Part shown: positions 17,550-27,444 of the stretch, piece after piece | Position numbering within the stretch: the first letter of the stretch is position 1 | How the letters are laid out: each line of letters starts with the position of its first letter | NCBI RefSeq assembly: GCF_014075995.1 | Contig: NZ_CP055153.1 | Span: 1,550,001 to 1,614,000 of the forward strand | DNA length: 64,000 nt | Direction: 5' to 3' | Source of the DNA: Adhaeribacter radiodurans | GTDB taxonomy: Bacteria > Bacteroidota > Bacteroidia > Cytophagales > Hymenobacteraceae | Translations under genes and position numbers: made by a program | The notes under the pieces: model-generated | Seen by the model: the letters and a program-made list of their open reading frames with translations, nothing else | The model's database searches: none | What the model was told of the DNA's origin: nothing

Positions 17550-18038
17550 GTTCATTAAACTTTTTTGGTGCAAGCAGCTTTCCATAATGCTTGCGGGCAT
17601 TAGCAATCTAATATATTAGAATAAAGGCTATTTAACTACTTTTTAGACAAATACCCTTAAAATAAAGTTGCTTCTTTAAATGGATTATCCCATTAGTACA
17701 GCTAATTTTTATTTGCGCCTAGATATTATTGAAAATTGTAGTCAACTGCTTACTAATCAATAGTTCCGGAATATTACGTTGCTGCAGTTGTCTACGTAAT
17801 TTTACTTGCATTAAGTTAAGCTAAACCAAGGTAAATTTGCTTCTAGAATATTAAAAATAATTTAATTATATGTAAACGGGCCAGTAAATAAAAAGTGAAG
17901 CCATGCACCTGAAAAATTTACTTTTTTTCCTGAAACTCTGAGTTGAACCCTGGTACTTTACCGAATAAGGCGTATGTAACGTAATACTTACTGCGACCAA
18001 ATAATTATTTTTACTTAAAATTTAAAACTTTACTTAGC
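17550..18038. other. Divergent intergenic region
   Basis: About 490 AT-rich bases between the protease gene and ruvX, which must hold both promoters. I see no coding remnant. It contains the motif AAATTTACTTTT at 17914-17925, found at four intergenic places in the window. Confidence 0.4.
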
Positions 18039-18452
18039 GTGGCCAGAATTGTAGCTATTGATTACGGAAACAAACGGGTTGGATTGGCTGTAACCGATCC
18101 CTTAAAATTAATTGCAACACCTCTCGAAACGGTTCATGCAAAAGATATTTACGATTTTTTGAAAAAATACACGCAAGAGCAAGAGGTAGAAGCCTTTGTA
18201 GTAGGTATGCCCAAAAAACTAGATAATACCCCTACCGATGTAACCAGCGCCGTAATTGGTTTTGTGCGTAAACTGCAAAAAGAAATACCTGCTATTCCGG
18301 TACATACCTTAGACGAGCGCTTTACCTCCCGAATGGCATTTCAGGCTATGATTGCGGGTGGACTGAAGAAAAAAGACCGCCAAAACAAAGCTACCATAGA
18401 TAAAGTAAGCGCAGCCATAATCTTGCAGTCGTACCTAGAGGCAAATCCATAA
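18039..18452 (+). CDS. ruvX: Putative Holliday junction resolvase RuvX (YqgF)
   Basis: A 137-residue RNase H-fold nuclease. Family members process Holliday junctions and 16S rRNA precursors. The conserved acidic sites are visible: D8 in AIDYGNKRVGLAVTD, the GMP loop at VVGMPKKLD (residues 54-62), DERFTS at 92-97 and the terminal DKVSAA helix at 121-126. The start is a GTG at 18039. Length is typical and there is no ATG nearby that would keep D8 in place. It is monocistronic. Confidence 0.93.
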   Translation: MARIVAIDYGNKRVGLAVTDPLKLIATPLETVHAKDIYDFLKKYTQEQEVEAFVVGMPKKLDNTPTDVTSAVIGFVRKLQKEIPAIPVHTLDERFTSRMAFQAMIAGGLKKKDRQNKATIDKVSAAIILQSYLEANP

Positions 18453-18649
18453 ACTATCATTAAACTATCACTCAAATTGTCTAATACCCTGTTTTGGTAC
18501 CAGAAACATTTATATTAAATATTTGTACCCTTTCAGTAGAACAAATTAACTAATAACGGTTTACTCTTTAGATTATCAATTTTTAATAAATTATTTTAAA
18601 CCCGATAGTCTTATACCCGTTCTGGAGTTTAATACTGTAAATACAAACT

Positions 18650-19531
18650 ATGCACGAAACTATTTTAGTTACCGGTGCTACCGGCACGGTGGGCAGCGAA
18701 GCCATTAAAGCTTTATCTACGGAAGATGTAAAAGTGCGAGCAGGTGTGCACTCCATTATAAAAGGCGACCGGTTGAAGGTATTCCCGAATGTAGACCTGG
18801 TAGAAATTGATTTTTCCCGTTCTGAATCTTTAAAAGTAGCTTTGACCGGTGTTACCCGCGTTTTCCTGATTACACCTTTAACGCATAATCAAGTAGAAAT
18901 AGCCAAAAATTTTATTGATGAAGCAAAACAAGTAGGAGTAAAGCAAATAGTACGATTATCGGCTATTGGAGCGGACGCCGAACCAGGTATCCAGTTAGGC
19001 CGCTGGCACCACGAAATAGAAAAACATTTGGAAAACTCTGGTATCCCGTACGTAATCTTGCGGCCAACTTCGTTTATGCAAAACTTTATTAATTACGCAG
19101 GGGCTAGTATTTTACAAGAAAATAAAATTTATCAACCACTCGGGGAGGGCAAAGTGAGCTACATTGATGCCCATAATATTGCTGCAGTAGCGAAAGTAGT
19201 TTTAACGCAAAATGATTTTAAAAACCAGGTACTAGAGTTAACCGGTCCGGAAGCTATTTCGGTGCAGGAAGTTGCGGCTATTTTATCTGAAGTTACCGGC
19301 CGCACCATTACCTACGTAGATGTGCCCGACCAAGCCGCCCGACAGGCCATGAGCAGCATGCATGCTCCGGATTGGATGATTGATGCGATGATGGAACTTA
19401 ACAATATCTCAAAATCGGGTTACGCAGCTACTGTTACGGATACGGTAGAAAAAATTACCGGACAACGAGGCCGAACATTTAAAGAATTTGCCCAGGAAAA
19501 CGCCCATTTTTTTATTCCGGAACACCTTTAA
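18650..19531 (+). CDS. NmrA-like NAD(P)-binding reductase (atypical SDR)
   Basis: A 293-residue cytoplasmic protein. The Rossmann glycine motif TGATGTVG lies at residues 7-14. RPTSFMQNFINYA and the C-terminal YAATVTDTVEKITGQ region are characteristic of the NmrA/quinone-oxidoreductase-2 group of atypical short-chain dehydrogenases. There is no classical YxxxK pair. Members bind NAD(P)H and act as redox sensors or quinone reductases; the exact substrate cannot be told. It is a lone gene between ruvX and dnaX. Confidence 0.87.
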   Translation: MHETILVTGATGTVGSEAIKALSTEDVKVRAGVHSIIKGDRLKVFPNVDLVEIDFSRSESLKVALTGVTRVFLITPLTHNQVEIAKNFIDEAKQVGVKQIVRLSAIGADAEPGIQLGRWHHEIEKHLENSGIPYVILRPTSFMQNFINYAGASILQENKIYQPLGEGKVSYIDAHNIAAVAKVVLTQNDFKNQVLELTGPEAISVQEVAAILSEVTGRTITYVDVPDQAARQAMSSMHAPDWMIDAMMELNNISKSGYAATVTDTVEKITGQRGRTFKEFAQENAHFFIPEHL

Positions 19532-19715
19532 TAGTGTCTTATAGCCAGTATATTGTTAAGTAAAAGTAGCCGAAACAATTTATTTCGGGTTAGGTGAAGA
19601 AAACAAATCTGAGGCTTAAATTTTTAATAAAATTGCTGTTTTAATTTAATATATTGATCTATAGCAGGTTAGTGCAAGGTTAAACTTTTAGCTTTCAAGC
19701 TTACACCGGTTTTCT

Positions 19716-19723
19716 TATCTTTG
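19716..19723 (+). promoter_or_regulatory. Candidate promoter of dnaX (TATCTTTG)
   Basis: Exact TAnnTTTG -7 box with TTTC 19 bases upstream (19693-19696) as a near-match to the -33 TTTG. Only 7 bases (TTTAAGG) separate it from the dnaX ATG at 19731, so transcription would begin at or next to the start codon. Confidence 0.5.
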
Positions 19724-19730
19724 TTTAAGG

Positions 19731-21677
19731 ATGGAAAACTTTGTTGTATCGGCACGTAAATACCGGCCAGCTACTTTCGATAGCGTGGTGGGGCAGCACC
19801 ACATTACCACTACGCTTAAAAATGCGATTAATAGTAATCACCTGGCCCAGGCATTTTTATTTTGTGGCCCCAGGGGAGTGGGTAAAACTACTTGCGCGCG
19901 TATTTTAGCGAAAACCATCAATTGCCAGAATATTACACCTACTACCGAGGCTTGTAATGTATGTGAGTCGTGCCGGAGTTTTAATAACAACGCTTCGTTT
20001 AACGTTCACGAACTCGATGCTGCTTCTAACAACTCCGTAGAAGATATCCGGAATTTAGTAGAACAAGTTCGTTATGCCCCGCAAACTGGTAAATACAAAA
20101 TATATATCATCGATGAGGTGCATATGCTCTCGAACTCGGCTTTTAACGCGTTCCTGAAAACCCTGGAAGAGCCGCCTTCTTACGCTATTTTTATTTTAGC
20201 TACCACCGAACGGCACAAAATTATTCCAACTATCTTGTCGCGTTGCCAGATTTTCGATTTTAACCGAATCCGGATTGAGGATATGGTTAAGCACTTAAAC
20301 AATATTGCGGCGAAAGAAGAAATTACCGCGGAAGACGATGCTTTACATTTAATTGCTCAGAAAGCAGATGGAGCCTTGCGCGACGCTCTTTCCATTTTTG
20401 ACCAGATGGTGACGTTTTCCGGAAACAAGATTACCTACAAAGCAACCGTAGATAACTTGCACATTCTGGATTATGATTATTATTTTAAGTTAACGGATTA
20501 TTTTCTGGCCAATAATTTATCGGGTACTTTACTTTTATTCGATGAGATTTTAAAAAACGGGTTCGATGCCCATAATTTCGTTTTAGGGATTGGGGAACAC
20601 TTCCGGAGTTTACTCGTGTGTAGAGATCCGGTAACGGTGCAATTGCTGGAAGTATCGGATAATATTAAAACCAAATATGCGCAACAAGCGCAGAAAGCTT
20701 CGTTGTCGTTGTTATTGTCCGGGTTAAATATTGTGGCGGCTTGCGACCAGAACTTTAAAAATAGTAAAAATCAGCGCTTGCACGTCGAGCTTTGCCTCAT
20801 GAAACTGGTACACTTGCCCTCGGCAGTTACCTTTGCGAAAGACTTCTCCTCCAACGGCGACGTCAAAAAAAAAACTAGCTTAGAATCGGATGTTAAAGTA
20901 AATACGCTTTCTGAAGCACCGGGTGTAACTTCTATGCCAGATACAAACGGTCAGAAAGCATCGACTACCTCAATTACCTCAACTGCTAATGGGGCAAGTG
21001 TTGTTCCAGTGGCTATGCCAATTAATGATAGTAATGGAAGCGTTGTGGCAGAACCAATGTCGGTTACTTCACCCACGGCAATAAATAAATTACCTCCGGT
21101 GCCAACTGTGCCGCTGCCCGCGCCTAATGTACCCGAAGATCAATACACCGAACAACAATTTATCCGGCCGGCTGCTCCCTTGCCACCTGCCAAAAAAATA
21201 GTAAAGTTACCTAGTTTAAAAGACATTAAGGCCCAGGTACAAAGTCCAGTTGTTAACCAAGAGGCGGCAGTTTTAGAAGCAGAACCAGAAAGTCTTAACC
21301 AAGGCTCTATTCAGCCAGTTAATCAATTTGAGTTTGAAATGGTATGGAAACAGCTCACCGAACAGAAAAAAGCCGAAGGGAAAATGGCGGAATACATGAT
21401 TCTGAATCGGCCGGTGCAACTAACCTCTACTAATGAAATAAGGTTAGAGGTAGAAAACCACGTGCAAATTGAACAATTTAATTCTATCCGCGCCGAATTT
21501 TTAGCAGCATTGCGAAACCGGTTGCGCAATAATCGCCTTAATGTAAAAATCGAAGTAAAAACGCAGGTAGAAGGAGTAAAGCTGTATACCTCCATAGATA
21601 AATACAACTACCTCGCTGAACGGTATCCCATCTTACCTGAGATAAAAAAACGATTGGGCTTAGATACTTCTTTTTAA
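19731..21677 (+). CDS. dnaX: DNA polymerase III subunit gamma/tau
   Basis: DnaX is the clamp-loader ATPase of the replisome. The 648-residue protein has the Walker A motif GPRGVGKT at residues 46-53, a zinc-binding Cys set (C65, C75, C78, C81) and the Walker B motif DEVH at 128-131. The sensor region LATTERHKIIPTILSRCQ comes next. The AAA+ and clamp-loader collar regions end near residue 370. A low-complexity Pro/Thr/Val linker runs to about 530, and a C-terminal domain follows (FEMVWKQLTEQKK) that in tau contacts the polymerase. An A8 run at 20867-20874, near the domain III/linker junction, could allow a programmed frameshift to a shorter gamma form, but I cannot show it. Confidence 0.96.
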   Translation: MENFVVSARKYRPATFDSVVGQHHITTTLKNAINSNHLAQAFLFCGPRGVGKTTCARILAKTINCQNITPTTEACNVCESCRSFNNNASFNVHELDAASNNSVEDIRNLVEQVRYAPQTGKYKIYIIDEVHMLSNSAFNAFLKTLEEPPSYAIFILATTERHKIIPTILSRCQIFDFNRIRIEDMVKHLNNIAAKEEITAEDDALHLIAQKADGALRDALSIFDQMVTFSGNKITYKATVDNLHILDYDYYFKLTDYFLANNLSGTLLLFDEILKNGFDAHNFVLGIGEHFRSLLVCRDPVTVQLLEVSDNIKTKYAQQAQKASLSLLLSGLNIVAACDQNFKNSKNQRLHVELCLMKLVHLPSAVTFAKDFSSNGDVKKKTSLESDVKVNTLSEAPGVTSMPDTNGQKASTTSITSTANGASVVPVAMPINDSNGSVVAEPMSVTSPTAINKLPPVPTVPLPAPNVPEDQYTEQQFIRPAAPLPPAKKIVKLPSLKDIKAQVQSPVVNQEAAVLEAEPESLNQGSIQPVNQFEFEMVWKQLTEQKKAEGKMAEYMILNRPVQLTSTNEIRLEVENHVQIEQFNSIRAEFLAALRNRLRNNRLNVKIEVKTQVEGVKLYTSIDKYNYLAERYPILPEIKKRLGLDTSF

Positions 21678-22055
21678 ATTTTCAGTTCTCCGGGTAAGCT
21701 CAAAATAAGGGAGTAGAGATTACCCGAAATAGTAAATTTCATTCCTCTCAGGCTTTACTTTACAGTAAAAATTTACTTTTTTATCTGAATTCAGATCCGG
21801 CATTTCAAATTCTTTACTGGCCAAACTATAATTCCAGGTTCTGACGCAAATCAAAATTTTTTGAGAGAATTGGTGATAAAGATACAACGTAGCTTAGATG
21901 GCTTCTTCTTCCGTGTTTTTAGCTTGTTGCAGGTGGAGGGGTAAACAATAGCTTAAACTAATAATTCATCAGATCACCTCGTTATTTAACTACAAATAAA
22001 AATCCTATATTTAATCATCAGAGATTACATTCAGTTCACGCATTTATTTCCTATA
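21678..22055. other. Intergenic region upstream of the M16 peptidase gene
   Basis: About 380 AT-rich bases with no coding remnant that I could read. A TATATTTA box at 22006-22013 may be the promoter of the M16 gene. The repeated motif AAATTTACTTTT occurs at 21769-21780. No clear dnaX terminator hairpin was seen. Confidence 0.35.
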
Positions 22056-25022
22056 ATGAAGAAAATATTTTATCCCTGGCTTTTAGTCGCCGTGTTGTTG
22101 CTGCCCCAGTGTAAAACTACTAGCCGGCAAACAAGTACTCCTCCAACTGCCACTACTGACCCGACTGCCCAACCAAAAGAAAAAACTTATACCTATACCA
22201 CTGCCCCCGGCGATTCTTTAAAAGCAAGAATTTATAAGCTGGATAATGGGTTAACGGTGTATTTAACCGACTACAAAGATGCCCCACGTATTCAAACGTA
22301 CATTGCCGTGCGGGCCGGTAGTAAAAACGATCCGGCTACGGCTACGGGTTTAGCTCACTATTTAGAACACATGGTGTTTAAGGGAACCTCTAGATTAGGT
22401 TCTTTAGATTATGCCAAAGAAAAACCAGAACTCGATAAAATTGAACAGCTCTACGAATTGTATCGCAGTAAAAAAGATGCCGTTGAGCGGAAGAAAATTT
22501 ACCATCAGATTGATAGTGTTTCTGGAGTGGCCGCTAAGTACGCTATTGCCAACGAATACGATAAAATTCTAGCTTCAATTGGCGGTAGCGGCTCTAATGC
22601 TTACACCTCGGTAGAGCAAACAGTTTATACCGGAGATATTCCAGCAAACCAACTGGAAAAATGGGCGATGGTAGAAGCCGAACGTTTCGGGGAAATGGTG
22701 CCGCGCTTGTTTCATACCGAACTGGAAGCGGTTTACGAAGAAAAAAACCGTACGCTGGATAGCGATGGCCGCAAGGTATTTACTGCTATGCTCGAAGGAT
22801 TATTCCCGACGCACCAATATGGCACGCAAACTACTATTGGCACCATCGAACACCTGAAAAATCCTTCTATTACCGAGATAAAAAAGTATTTTGATGCGTA
22901 TTATGTGCCCAATAATATGGCCATTGCCATGAGCGGCGACTTAGATCCCGATCAAACTATCCGGATTATTGATAAATACTTTGGTAAACTAAAATCAAAG
23001 CCACTGCCCACCTACACGTCACCCGCTGAAGCTCCCATTGCCAAACCAGTAGTAAAAGAGGTGTTAGGGCCCAATGCCGAAAGTATGATGCTGGGTTTTC
23101 GTTTTCCGGGTGTTACTACCCGCGAAGCTTTGGTGCTGGAAATGATTAGCCAGATACTCGCTAATGGCCAAGCCGGACTTATCGATTTAAATTTAAATCA
23201 AAAACAAGTTGTATTAGAAGCCTCTTCGTTCGATTATACCATGAACGATTATTCGGCGAATTTGCTGTCGGGTACTCCGCGTCAAGGGCAGACTTTAGAG
23301 CAGGTAAAAGATTTGCTTTTAAGTCAGGTTAATTTGGTAAAGCAAGGTAAGTTCGAAGATTGGTTAATTCCGGCTATTATAAATAATAATAAAATGGCCT
23401 TAATGAAATCATACGAAAGTAATGAGGCTCGGGCGGATGCTTTTGTGAGCGCCTTTGTGGCACGCCAGGATTGGAAAGATTACATCCAGCGCGATAAAGA
23501 TTTTGCCGGAATTACTAAGCAGGAAGTAATGCAGGTGGCTAATAAATTCTACGGTAATAATTACGTGGTGGTTTATAAACGTATCGGCAAAGATCCAAAC
23601 ATGCAGAAAGTAGAAAAACCTACTATTACTCCCGTTTCCGTAAACCGCGATGCTCAATCTGACTTTTATAAACAGGTAATGGCCGGCAAAACAACGGAAC
23701 TGCAACCCGTTTTTGTAGATTATAAAAAGGACATTAGCGAGGTAAAATTAAAGCAGAATATACCTCTTTATTACACCCGAAATAAGGAGAATGGCTTGTT
23801 TAACCTGTATTATATTCTGGAAACCGGCACTAATAATAATTTAAAGTTAGGATTAGCAGTTAATTACCTTAAATATTTAGGGAATGATAAATTTAGTGCG
23901 GAGGAATTACAAAAAGAATTTTACAAGTTAGGCTGCTCTTTTGATGTGTTTACTTCACAAGAACAAGTGTACGTGAGTTTATCGGGGCTAGACGCAAATT
24001 TTGAAAAAGGATTAACCTTGTTCGAAAGTGTATTACAAAATCCGAAATCCGACCAACAAGCTTTAACCGATTTAATTGCCGGAATTTTAAAAGAACGGGC
24101 TGATGCGAAGCGGAATAAAAGTACTATTCACAGTGTAGCTATGGTTAATTACGCGAAATATGGCCCTAAAAACCCGTTCACGAACATAATACCCGAAAAT
24201 CAGCTCAAAAAAGTTAAGCCGCAGGAATTAGTTGATTTAATAAAAACTATACCTACTTACGAGCATCACGTGCTGTATTACGGTCCACGACTAGCCGAGA
24301 ACTTAACTACAATCCTCAATACCAACCATATTGTTCCGGCAACCCTGAAGCCGGTGCCACCTTTAAAAGTATTTCAGGAGCGTGACATTGCAGAACGCCA
24401 GGTATATTGGACCGATTACAACATGGTGCAAGCCGAGTTAATTTTCCTGACCAAATCTTTTAACTTCGATGCGAAACAAGTGCCTACTATAACCTTATAC
24501 AACGAGTATTTTGGTGGCAACATGGGTTCCATTGTATTTCAGGAATTACGAGAATCAAAAGCCTTGGCTTATTCAGCCAGTTCCAGGTATGCTAATGCCA
24601 GCCGAAAAGACCGCGCAAATTACATCTTGTCGTATATTGGAACCCAATCGGATAAGTTACCAGAGGCAATGGAAGGCATGCAAACTTTACTAAATGATAT
24701 GCCGCAAGCAGAAGCTAATTTTGCTAATGCCAAAGAAAGTATCCGGAATAGCATTGCCACGGAGCGAATTACTAAATCCAGTATTTTATTTGATTATGAA
24801 CGCGCGAAGCGCTTGGGTATTGACTACGACATCCGCCAGGATGTTTACCAAAATATAAACGCTATGACTTTTGATGATATGAAGAAATTTCAGCAGCAGT
24901 TTATTAAAGGTCAGAATCAAATGATTTTGGTTATAGGTTCTAAAGACCGGCTTAATTTTAAAGAATTAAGTAAATACGGGAAAGTAAAACAACTATCATT
25001 AAAAGAATTGTTCGGGTATTAA
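22056..25022 (+). CDS. M16-family zinc metallopeptidase, lipoprotein
   Basis: A 988-residue, two-unit (pitrilysin-type) peptidase. Residues 1-19 are a lipoprotein signal with C19 after LLLPQ, so it is probably anchored in the envelope. The inverted zinc motif HYLEH has H101, E104 and H105, and the third ligand region is ELEAVYEEKNR. An inactive-type second half follows, with the substrate-binding motif LRESKALAYSASSRY near residue 835. It should degrade oligopeptides in the periplasm. It is a single-gene unit closed by a strong terminator. Confidence 0.94.
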   Translation: MKKIFYPWLLVAVLLLPQCKTTSRQTSTPPTATTDPTAQPKEKTYTYTTAPGDSLKARIYKLDNGLTVYLTDYKDAPRIQTYIAVRAGSKNDPATATGLAHYLEHMVFKGTSRLGSLDYAKEKPELDKIEQLYELYRSKKDAVERKKIYHQIDSVSGVAAKYAIANEYDKILASIGGSGSNAYTSVEQTVYTGDIPANQLEKWAMVEAERFGEMVPRLFHTELEAVYEEKNRTLDSDGRKVFTAMLEGLFPTHQYGTQTTIGTIEHLKNPSITEIKKYFDAYYVPNNMAIAMSGDLDPDQTIRIIDKYFGKLKSKPLPTYTSPAEAPIAKPVVKEVLGPNAESMMLGFRFPGVTTREALVLEMISQILANGQAGLIDLNLNQKQVVLEASSFDYTMNDYSANLLSGTPRQGQTLEQVKDLLLSQVNLVKQGKFEDWLIPAIINNNKMALMKSYESNEARADAFVSAFVARQDWKDYIQRDKDFAGITKQEVMQVANKFYGNNYVVVYKRIGKDPNMQKVEKPTITPVSVNRDAQSDFYKQVMAGKTTELQPVFVDYKKDISEVKLKQNIPLYYTRNKENGLFNLYYILETGTNNNLKLGLAVNYLKYLGNDKFSAEELQKEFYKLGCSFDVFTSQEQVYVSLSGLDANFEKGLTLFESVLQNPKSDQQALTDLIAGILKERADAKRNKSTIHSVAMVNYAKYGPKNPFTNIIPENQLKKVKPQELVDLIKTIPTYEHHVLYYGPRLAENLTTILNTNHIVPATLKPVPPLKVFQERDIAERQVYWTDYNMVQAELIFLTKSFNFDAKQVPTITLYNEYFGGNMGSIVFQELRESKALAYSASSRYANASRKDRANYILSYIGTQSDKLPEAMEGMQTLLNDMPQAEANFANAKESIRNSIATERITKSSILFDYERAKRLGIDYDIRQDVYQNINAMTFDDMKKFQQQFIKGQNQMILVIGSKDRLNFKELSKYGKVKQLSLKELFGY

Positions 25023-25042
25023 TTTCTGATTTAGGAGTTTAG

Positions 25043-25079
25043 AAAAAGGGTTAGTTACTATTTGTAACTAACCCTTTTT
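25043..25079. terminator. Terminator with perfect 16-bp arms
   Basis: Arms 25043-25058 and 25064-25079 (core GGGTTAGTTAC) with loop TATTT, between the M16 gene and the convergent rlmB. A and T runs on both sides allow function in both directions. Confidence 0.87.
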
Positions 25080-25186
25080 ATTTTTTATGGGTAATAATTT
25101 TAATAAAGTTTTAGACTGCAAGGAGTAAACTTTATTAACCTTTTTACTGTAAATTTTAAATCTTAAAAACAACTAAAATGTTGTTT

Positions 25187-25999
25187 TTAAGATTTCTTCG
25201 CTGCTAATCTTTGCCGCAAAACTTCGAATAAAACTATCCCACTTGCAACCGAAACATTTAAAGAACCAATCTGACCGGCCATTGGAATTTTTAAACGTAC
25301 ATCGGCTTTTTTCAGATATTCCGGTGAAATACCATCTTCTTCGCTGCCCATTAAAATAGCGGTTGGTCCGGTTAAATCAATTTTTTCTGTGAGGCTATGT
25401 TCAGCTTTTTCGGTGCATGCTACTATTTGCATACCAGATTCCTGCAAATAATTTAAAGTGTCTTTTAGATTAAACTCCCGACAAACCGGAATTATATTTA
25501 AGGCGCCCGCCGAGGTTTTTAAAGCATCGCCATTGATTTGGGCTGCCCCCCGACTTGGAATAATAATAGCGTCCACACCCATACACTCGGCATTTCGGGC
25601 AATAGAACCAAAATTGCGCACATCAGTTATTCGATCTAAAATCAAAAGCAAGGGCGTTTTCCCTCGTTCGTAGATACCCGCTACAATATTGTCGAGCGGC
25701 ATGTAAGTAATTGCCGACAAAAAAGCCACGGCTCCCTGATGATTCTTGCGGGTTAACGTATCTAGTTTTTCTATTGGCACAGTAGCCACCGGTACATTAG
25801 CTTGCTGCGCCAATTCGGTAATATCAGTCGTTATGCTATTGCGCTGGCCTTTTTGCAAGTAAATACGTTCGATATCTTTACCCGCGTTTAATGCTTCCAG
25901 AATCGGCCGAAGGCCAAAAATCATTTCTATCTTCTCCGATTTCTCCTTCCGGAAAGTCCGGGGTCGGGAGTCGGAATCCCGATATTTCCTTTTCTCCAT
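25187..25999 (-). CDS. rlmB: 23S rRNA (guanosine-2'-O)-methyltransferase RlmB (SpoU/TrmH family)
   Basis: SPOUT-fold methyltransferase, 270 residues. It likely methylates the 2'-O of a guanosine (G2251 in E. coli) in the peptidyl-transferase P loop. The substrate-binding N-terminal domain starts at MIFGLRPILEALNAG. The SPOUT motifs are DRITDVRNFGSIARNAECMGVDAII (motif 1), AILMGSEEDGI (motif 2) and LKIPMAGQIGSLNVSVASGIVLFE (motif 3, knot). With the ATG at 25999 it overlaps the GWxTD gene by 73 bases and has a charged 25-residue leader. An ATG at 25924 gives a start at MIFGLRP just 2 bases after the upstream stop. Both are possible. Confidence 0.93.
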   Translation of the reverse strand: MEKRKYRDSDSRPRTFRKEKSEKIEMIFGLRPILEALNAGKDIERIYLQKGQRNSITTDITELAQQANVPVATVPIEKLDTLTRKNHQGAVAFLSAITYMPLDNIVAGIYERGKTPLLLILDRITDVRNFGSIARNAECMGVDAIIIPSRGAAQINGDALKTSAGALNIIPVCREFNLKDTLNYLQESGMQIVACTEKAEHSLTEKIDLTGPTAILMGSEEDGISPEYLKKADVRLKIPMAGQIGSLNVSVASGIVLFEVLRQRLAAKKS

Positions 26000-27249
26000 T
26001 GATCTACTTGATTATACCAGATAAATTCATAGGCCGCATCGCGTACCAGTTCGTAATAGTTTTGAGTAAAGGTATTTGGTTTTTTAATGAAAATAAATTT
26101 TACTTCTCCACTCTGACCAAAATTACGCTGATAAATCCATTCTTCCCGGTCCCAGGTACGGGTAAGAAAATCAGGTGAACCAAATACCAGGTAAATCATT
26201 CCCCGGTCGGTGAGCCAACCGGCTTTATGCGCTGAAAAATAATTATTTGCTTTTTCTACCCGCCCGTAATACTCCTTAATTAAACTTTTGCCTAAATTTT
26301 TATCTTGCCGGGCAATACTCAGCCAAAAAGCATCTACTGCTAGTTTCGGCTGGTCCGAATCGTATAAATTTTTACGTTCAACGGAGCTGGTTAGGTAAAT
26401 TAAAGGTTCAATTAATTCTGCTGCGGAGGTTAAAGCCGGAAAACTCCCTTCTTCTACCAATAAGGACCGTTGATTGCCCCCATTTTCTAGTAAATAAATT
26501 CCAGATTCAGGGAGTGTAATGGGTTGGTTGGTAGTAAAAGTTTGTTTGCTTTGTACTTTAAGAGTAGGGGAGGGTGCCGCCATTTTGCGCGACATAGGCG
26601 GAATGGCTGGCGTAAAAGATAATGGAAATTGCCGAACCGTTACTGCCGTATCCGGATTAGTAGATGCGATGTAAAAAGGGTGCCTATTGTTAACAAACGG
26701 ATGAAACAAAGGTAGCTGACCCGTAGAATCCTTAAGAGTAAAAGTTTTCCTTACAAAGGCATTGGTGAGGGGAATATCTAAAAACTGTTCTTCCTGTATG
26801 GCTGATAATTGGGGTACACGTATAATAAGCACTGAAGGAAAATTTACTTTACTAATTGGTATAGCAAAAGTTACTATTGCTGATTTATCGGGTAATTCCG
26901 TTATTTTTTTGTTAACTGCTTGAACTGAATCGCGCAAATAAATAGTGGTGCGGCTATAATCCCTGCTAAGGAAGTACGGAAGTGCTCTACCTGGTTTTTG
27001 TAAATTGCCAATAGTAACTTTATCGGTTATTTTTAAGAAAATGTGAACGCTATCCCCTTCGGTTTGTAAATCATAGTTTAAACCAGTATCAGGTCCGAAC
27101 TGATAATTTAATCCAGATTGCCGCGTTGCTAGCTCTGGCGAACAGGCACTAATTCCCAAACAGAACCAGCTTAAAATGCATAGCATTATTGAATTGAATT
27201 TCAATTTTCTAAATTTTTGCCGGAAGTGAAATAGACGATATACCGACAT
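25927..27249 (-). CDS. GWxTD-domain lipoprotein
   Basis: A 440-residue exported protein. A membrane segment with lipobox (LGISACS) lies near residues 22-38; the ATG at 27186 would start directly before it, while the frame opens at 27249. The C-terminal third carries the defining GWxTD motif in AGWLTDRGMIYLVFGSPD, followed by EEWIYQRNF and a basic end (SGRRNRRR). The domain is widespread in Bacteroidota and Acidobacteria and its function is unknown. The gene precedes and overlaps rlmB, so they probably share a transcript. Confidence 0.88.
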   Translation of the reverse strand: MSVYRLFHFRQKFRKLKFNSIMLCILSWFCLGISACSPELATRQSGLNYQFGPDTGLNYDLQTEGDSVHIFLKITDKVTIGNLQKPGRALPYFLSRDYSRTTIYLRDSVQAVNKKITELPDKSAIVTFAIPISKVNFPSVLIIRVPQLSAIQEEQFLDIPLTNAFVRKTFTLKDSTGQLPLFHPFVNNRHPFYIASTNPDTAVTVRQFPLSFTPAIPPMSRKMAAPSPTLKVQSKQTFTTNQPITLPESGIYLLENGGNQRSLLVEEGSFPALTSAAELIEPLIYLTSSVERKNLYDSDQPKLAVDAFWLSIARQDKNLGKSLIKEYYGRVEKANNYFSAHKAGWLTDRGMIYLVFGSPDFLTRTWDREEWIYQRNFGQSGEVKFIFIKKPNTFTQNYYELVRDAAYEFIWYNQVDQWRKGNIGIPTPDPGLSGRRNRRR

Positions 27250-27304
27250 TATTTTTTACTATTTTCTGGTTAAAAGTAATTTAGAATAAACTTAAACATC
27301 TGGA

Positions 27305-27312
27305 CAAAGGTA
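27305..27312 (-). promoter_or_regulatory. Candidate -7 box (TACCTTTG) for the GWxTD-rlmB unit
   Basis: Exact TAnnTTTG on the minus strand about 55 bases before the ATG at 27249. I see no good -33 element. Confidence 0.4.
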
Positions 27313-27444
27313 ATTGCTTTTACAGTTTTCTTTAAAATTGAAAAACGCAAATTCATCCGAAACTATTAGCTCAAGTACCTTTTCATCTGTTATCCAGGTA
27401 TTATAATAAGTAAACAAATCTAGCAGCAATTTATTTTACGCGGA

